From positions 1-26,898 of the forward strand of contig JAZNTT010000042.1 of assembly GCA_045591885.1 (NCBI GenBank): a stretch of DNA of 26,898 nt, given 5' to 3'. The DNA is from Colimorpha_A sp045591885 (GTDB lineage Bacteria; Bacillota; Clostridia; Oscillospirales; CAG-272). Under the pieces are notes generated by a model. The model did no database searches. It saw only the letters and a list, made by a program, of their open reading frames with translations, and was not told the origin of the DNA. This document shows, in pieces, positions 24,812 through 26,898 of the stretch; position 1 is the first letter of the stretch, and each line of letters begins with the position of its first letter. Position numbers and translations under genes: made by a program.

Positions 24812-25570
24812 TTATTTATCGTTCTTAATAAGATTTCTTATTGCCTGAATTGCAATGCGAATAGCGGCATCTGTATCCTCGTTCGGCTTTGAGGAATAAT
24901 TATCGTCGCTCTCCTGATTCCAAACCGTATACATTACCGCGCCTGCACGACAACCGCGTGCGGCAGAAACAGTAAAGAGCGTTGAGGACTCCATTTCACT
25001 TCCGAGTGTTCCGAGGCGCTTCCATGCTTCCCATTTGTTGATAAGCTCGTAGCTTACGGGCATATTTTCGGGTGCGTGCTGACCGTAGAAAGCGTCCTTG
25101 TTATGCACTACGCCGACGTGATAGGGATAGCCGAGAGATGAAGCTGCATTGACAAGCGCTGTTGTCACAGTAAAATCGGCTACTGCGGGGAACTCAATGG
25201 GAGCGTACTCCCTGCTTGTTCCCTCGTTACGAATAGCGCCCGTCACAACGATGCAATCACCGCCGTGAACCTTTTTTTGCATTCCGCCGCAGGTTCCGAC
25301 CCTAATAAACGTGTCGGCGCCAAGCTCATACAGCTCTTCAATAGCGATTGATGCTGAGGGACCGCCTATTCCGGTCGAGGTTACCGAGACCTTAACTCCA
25401 TCAAGGGTTCCGGTGTATGTCACGTACTCTCGATTACTCGCTACAAGCACGGGGTTATCAAAATATTTTGCAATCTTCTCACATCTGCCCGGGTCGCCGG
25501 GAAGAATAACGTATTTGCCGACGCTACCCTCAGTACAGGCGATATGATAGCTTTTACCGTTTGTAATCAT
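24812..25570 (-). CDS. udp: Uridine phosphorylase (nucleoside phosphorylase family 1)
   Basis: Splits uridine, using phosphate, into uracil and ribose 1-phosphate in the cytoplasm. It has 252 residues, the normal length. Motifs: LPGDPGR near residue 25 (phosphate site), STGIGGPSA, FIRVGTCGG, and EMESSTLF, which contacts the ribose. The DAFYGQHAPENMPVSYE region agrees with uridine phosphorylase-like proteins of Clostridia rather than with DeoD, but base specificity is not certain. It starts 8 bases after the deoB-cdd fusion, whose end supplies the GTGAG-type ribosome site. The two other enzymes of the pathway are in that fusion. Confidence 0.9.
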   Translation of the reverse strand: MITNGKSYHIACTEGSVGKYVILPGDPGRCEKIAKYFDNPVLVASNREYVTYTGTLDGVKVSVTSTGIGGPSASIAIEELYELGADTFIRVGTCGGMQKKVHGGDCIVVTGAIRNEGTSREYAPIEFPAVADFTVTTALVNAASSLGYPYHVGVVHNKDAFYGQHAPENMPVSYELINKWEAWKRLGTLGSEMESSTLFTVSAARGCRAGAVMYTVWNQESDDNYSSKPNEDTDAAIRIAIQAIRNLIKNDK

Positions 25571-25578
25571 TAATTATC

Positions 25579-26898
25579 TCACTTTCCGAGCTGTTTGCCC
25601 GAAAATCCGTCGGGGAGCAGCTCTTCCATTCTTCTGATGACTGTATTATTTTCAGCATCAAGCGTTATAACGGGCAGATCCTTTCCGCCAAGCTCATAAA
25701 GGAACTGACGGCAGACTCCGCATGGTGTGCATCCACCGACTGCTTCGCCGTTCATGCCTCCGACAACTGCTATTGCAGTCAGATCCTTTGCACCCTCACT
25801 TACGGCTTTTGTTAGTGCGGTTCGCTCTGCGCAGGTCGTGGGTGAATATGCGGCACTTTCAATGTTTGCGCCCTTATACGTCTTACCGTCATTACAAAGA
25901 AGCGCGGCGCCGACGTTATAATTCGAATACGGCGCAAACGATGCTTTTTGAGCTTCCTTTGCGGTAGCAATCAGCTCATCGGGAGATGAGATAATAAGCG
26001 CCTTAAGAAAGCTGCTTCCCTCGAGAGTATCAACGCCGAAGTTTTCACATACAGTTGCGGCAATGTCGGAATAAGTTGTTCTCGTTCCGAGATCTATCGG
26101 CACGATGTTGTTTGCGTAACAAAGGATCGGAACGTATTCACGGCTATGGTCGGTACTCGGTGTCAATGGGTCACAGCCGTGGTCTGCCGTAATTATTAGC
26201 AGGTCGTCATCGTTCAGCTTTGCCTTAAAGGAAGGAAGCCAAGAATCAAATTCATTGAGTGCTTCAGCGTATCCAACGGGATCGTTTCTGTGTCCGTACT
26301 TAGAATCGAAATCGACAAGGTTTATAAAACAAAGGCCTGTGAAATCATCGTCGGCAAGAGAGAGAGCTTTTGACATACCGTCAGTATTCGAGCTTGTCTT
26401 AACGCTCCGTGTTACGCCTCTGCCTGCGAATATATCGGAAATTTTTCCTATAGAAAGTGTTTCAAATCCACCGTCCTTGAGAACGTCAAGCATCGTAGTT
26501 TTCGGGCATTCGAGCGAATAATCGTGACGGTCTGCCGTGCGGGTATAATTCGGATACTCTCCAACGTACGGACGAGCTATAACTCTGCCCACGGGATGCT
26601 CGCCGACAAGTATATTGCGAGCCTTTTCGCAGTAATCGTAGAGCTGTTCGAGCGTGAATTGCTCCATGTGTGCGGCTACCTGGAAAACGCTGTCGCCCGA
26701 GGTATAAACGATCAGCTTACCCGTCTCTTTCTGCTCACGTCCGTAGTCGAGAAGAAGCTGTGTGCCGGAATACGGCTTATTGCATATCCAGCCGAAGCCC
26801 GTCTCTTTTTCAAGACGATCAAGGATCTCAATCGGGAAGCCGTCCGGGTAAGTTGGAAGCGGTCTTTCGGATATTGCGCCGGCAATTTCCCAATGTCC
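25579..26898 (-). CDS. deoB-cdd: Phosphopentomutase-cytidine deaminase fusion, 5' end missing
   Basis: The visible 439 residues hold two enzymes in one frame. The first is phosphopentomutase (ribose 1-P to ribose 5-P): the fragment starts at GHWE, a few residues past the phosphorylated Thr of known DeoB. It then shows PDGFP, KPYSGT, VYTSGDSVFQVAAH and the metal ligands at 198, 203, 239, 240 and 251, with spacings equal to Bacillus DeoB (286, 291, 327, 328, 339). The DeoB part ends at about residue 300 (GSSFLKAL). Cytidine deaminase follows at once: FAPYSNYNVGAALL, the zinc ligands Cys356 (CAE, catalytic Glu358), Cys393 and Cys396 (PCGVC). There is no ATG or ribosome site at the junction, so the deaminase is made only as a fusion. 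An ATG at 26667 is internal to DeoB and not the start. Confidence 0.93.
   Translation of the reverse strand, partial: GHWEIAGAISERPLPTYPDGFPIEILDRLEKETGFGWICNKPYSGTQLLLDYGREQKETGKLIVYTSGDSVFQVAAHMEQFTLEQLYDYCEKARNILVGEHPVGRVIARPYVGEYPNYTRTADRHDYSLECPKTTMLDVLKDGGFETLSIGKISDIFAGRGVTRSVKTSSNTDGMSKALSLADDDFTGLCFINLVDFDSKYGHRNDPVGYAEALNEFDSWLPSFKAKLNDDDLLIITADHGCDPLTPSTDHSREYVPILCYANNIVPIDLGTRTTYSDIAATVCENFGVDTLEGSSFLKALIISSPDELIATAKEAQKASFAPYSNYNVGAALLCNDGKTYKGANIESAAYSPTTCAERTALTKAVSEGAKDLTAIAVVGGMNGEAVGGCTPCGVCRQFLYELGGKDLPVITLDAENNTVIRRMEELLPDGFSGKQLGK

Noticed and set aside
25950..26010. deoB and cdd as two genes joined by a sequencing frameshift
   Set aside because: Both domains are in the same frame and join with almost no linker. 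No ribosome site or in-frame start for cdd is present at the junction, so a true fusion is the simpler reading.
1..26898. Prophage, transposon or defence island
   Set aside because: No transposase, integrase, phage structural gene, terminal repeats or restriction/CRISPR gene is seen. The radical SAM unit is the only cluster of unknown role.

Overview
The window looks like a chromosomal segment of a strictly anaerobic, low-to-moderate-GC Gram-positive bacterium of class Clostridia. The reasons are AddAB rather than RecBCD, strong AGGAGG-type ribosome sites, sigma-A promoters at or near TTGACA-17-TATAAT, a rubredoxin-tailed flavodiiron protein, an ECF-type thiamine transporter behind a TPP riboswitch, a DUF4830 protein and a BspA-like leucine-rich-repeat surface protein. 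Genus cannot be fixed from the sequence alone. No insertion sequence, phage gene or CRISPR array is visible, and the content is mostly housekeeping with some unusual protein architectures.

Left part, + strand (1-8604): the 3' part of a divergent type IIA topoisomerase B subunit runs straight into addB and addA, apparently one operon. A bidirectional terminator (8695-8724) separates addA from a tRNA-Tyr/tRNA-Thr pair on the - strand. Their promoter lies back to back with that of a DUF4830 protein gene.

Middle part, + strand (9031-18291): DUF4830 protein; an alpha/beta hydrolase; a D-lactate dehydrogenase-type enzyme in operon with a four-module flavodiiron protein; tRNA-Pro followed by ridA; a 1005-residue surface protein; and thiT under a TPP riboswitch with a terminator and a plausible antiterminator.

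Right part, - strand (26898 down to 18327), read in transcription order: a phosphopentomutase-cytidine deaminase fusion (5' end outside the window) and uridine phosphorylase, then a palindromic terminator, then a zinc-ribbon protein and the dipeptidase pepD with a terminator. Next come prfC with its own promoter, a possible 31-residue peptide gene, a MATE transporter, a Nudix hydrolase and a radical SAM protein. The last three are joined by ATGA overlaps.

The most notable item is the deoB-cdd fusion next to udp. Together they encode three consecutive steps from cytidine to ribose 5-phosphate. Also worth a look are the cysteine-rich tail on the lactate dehydrogenase beside the flavodiiron protein, hairpins placed directly in front of ridA and of the zinc-ribbon gene, and the unassigned MATE/Nudix/radical SAM unit. 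I did not find a clear new defence or mobile system.
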